Assembly: GCF_048771995.1 (NCBI RefSeq)
Contig: NC_133024.1
Coordinates: 191,001 to 255,000, forward strand
Source of the DNA: Taeniopygia guttata
Taxonomy: Eukaryota > Chordata > Aves > Passeriformes > Estrildidae
Length of the DNA: 64,000 nucleotides
Reading direction: 5' to 3'
Below are positions 62,600 to 64,000 of this stretch, one piece after another (the stretch's first letter is position 1; the number at the start of each line of letters is the position of its first letter). The position numbers and the translations under genes are program-made. The notes beneath the pieces were generated by a model, which was not told the origin of the DNA, made no database searches, and worked only from the letters and a program-made list of their open reading frames with translations.

Positions 62600-62901
62600 A
62601 ATAGGAACCAAAAGCAAAAACCTTCTCTTTTAAACTGCATTTCAAGCTCTTTTATTTTTATATTTTTCATATTTATATTCACATTCGGATTTATAACGTA
62701 TATTGATGTGTAATTGTATTTTTATAATTTCTTACATTTATTCCTATTATATTTTATTATATTTTATATTTTTTCACATATCTTAATATATTGCTTATAT
62801 ATTTCTATAGTTAGATTTAGATTTCTAAAAGGTTTATATGGCTTCAAATAAACACCCTGCCCCTATCCAAGTAAAAATCTTTTTAAAAGCCCCTTTCTTT
62901 T

Positions 62902-64000
62902 ATACTTAAAATAACACCTCCTCCCCATAAAGAGACCCATCAACCATTAGACAAAAAGCCCTAGTGCCAGTCTCATGCTTGCACATCTAACAGGAGACCC
63001 TCCCCATAACCAAACAAAAAATCAAAATAACGTACCAAAAGTAGTCCTTACTAACATTAAAAATACAACTCAACCGTATCCAAAAAACCCTCACCTTTAT
63101 TTCCTCCAAACACCAAATACTCTTCAAATTCTAAACAACAAAAACCATCAGAACATACTTCAAATATAGAAAAGCCTAACCATATAAATATTTGTCAAAG
63201 CCCACAAAAACTATAAAACAATCTAATCAATATCCTGCATTAAAAAAAAAAAACCCACTATACAAATTAGTACCATTTGAAATGTAACACAAATAAAAAT
63301 ATTTTCCTAAGAAACATGTCTCCCAATAAGTAAAACCACCCTGTAAAGATATAAGTAATAATCATAACTCAGCAAGCTAAAATTTCTTCAAAACCAAAAG
63401 ACTTAAAAAACCTTCAATATTTATAAGTAATAACATTTAATATGTTAAGTATTAATGAAATCAAACAAAATTAAATGTCAATACATTTAAACAAATACAT
63501 TTTCTTTTTATCAATTAAAATTAAGTTTATTATTCCTTACTATCAAAATTCATTCAGTCTAAATTTAAATGTTATTTAATATAACTTATGCTAAATTTTA
63601 TTAAAAATCATTTCTCTAAACTATACAGTATATGGTCAATTTTCTTAAAAAAATAAAACACCTCCAATTAAAACAACTAAAAGAAAACACTAACAAACGC
63701 CTATTCAGAAGTAAAAAAAAGTACACTGTATTATATCATCAATTTCATCAAAAATTCTGTACTTCATTACAATCTCTACTCTTATCTTTTAGAAGCGACA
63801 CCAAAAAATAGCAATTACTATTCATATCATGCTGTTTGAAAATTTTACTCTATTTCCTGAATATATAAATATTTTTTAAAAGTTATCCTAACTTCTTCAA
63901 ACACTTACCACTAATATACTAATTATATTATATCAATATATAAGCTTTTATAATAAACAATATTTATTAAATATTGTTATGATATTTACAACCAACTTTC
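62902..64000. other. G-poor, AT-rich block, cut by window end (U4)
   Basis: The first ~1.1 kb of the block, matching the U3 copy (GTACACTGTATT at ~63,721, where U1/U2 have GTACAGTGTATT). Confidence 0.75.

Larger units (their letters stand above)
56231..64000. repeat. U4: truncated tandem macrosatellite unit at window edge
   Basis: The fourth copy runs from the first-segment gene fragments to inside the G-poor block, where the window ends. It shares the U3 haplotype in its first part (CCCATCCCTCAGG at ~57,892 and ~39,909, against CCCATGCCTCAGG in U1/U2). It lacks U3's extra 222-bp G-run partial unit. The array very probably continues to the right. Confidence 0.93.

Overview
The window reads as vertebrate nuclear DNA, most likely from a bird and probably a GC-rich, microchromosome-like locus. 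The reasons are NRF1/YY1-type CpG-island promoters, small exons with canonical GT-AG sites, G-rich GGGGATTT-type and GGAATTCC-type minisatellites of the kind I associate with passerine genomes, and fragments of a URB1-like gene too diverged from human to be mammalian. The species call is inference. There are no prokaryotic genes, no CRISPR array and no recognisable rRNA or tRNA gene. I recognised no LTR or viral element.

The window is a tandem array of a macrosatellite unit of about 17.5 kb, in head-to-tail orientation. One partial, rearranged unit (U0, 1-3239) is followed by U1 (3240-20744), U2 (20745-38247), U3 (38248-56230) and a truncated U4 (56231-64000). U1 and U2 are almost identical. 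U3 and U4 share a second haplotype over their first ~6.5 kb.

Layout of one unit, with U1 coordinates: (a) 3240-6100, fragments of an unidentified multi-exon gene on the minus strand; (b) 6110-6830, a GGAATTCC/EcoRI-like minisatellite with two exon-like islands; (c) 6901-8169, a G-run minisatellite with a 357-bp higher-order unit; (d) 8178-8378, a short exon-like CpG segment followed by C-rich DNA, so G runs change strand here; (e) 8405-8631, a tandem array of NRF1 palindromes, then CpG core P1 (8789-9352); (f) about 9650-12795, a 3.1-kb AT-rich block nearly devoid of G on the plus strand; (g) 12796-18749, a URB1-derived segment on the minus strand, with four consecutive exons whose phases fit and one shared frameshift; (h) 19275-20030, a second CpG island (P2) with ETS-type repeats, whose core is a paralogue of the P1 core; (i) 20031-20720, a degenerate ~260-bp AT-rich tandem repeat ending in (TA)n, leading into the next unit.

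The P1 and P2 cores are direct repeats about 10.7 kb apart within each unit. U0 joins a P1-type left half to a P2-type right half and lacks the URB1 and G-poor blocks, as expected from recombination between the two cores. The array therefore carries at least eight CpG-island promoter cores, two partial host genes and several structure-prone minisatellites. Whether any transcript makes protein cannot be decided from sequence. The URB1 part is a truncated unprocessed pseudogene. The first-segment gene and two plus-strand exon-like segments are unidentified. Most long open frames here are low-complexity translations of the minisatellites or chance frames in CpG islands and are not listed as genes.
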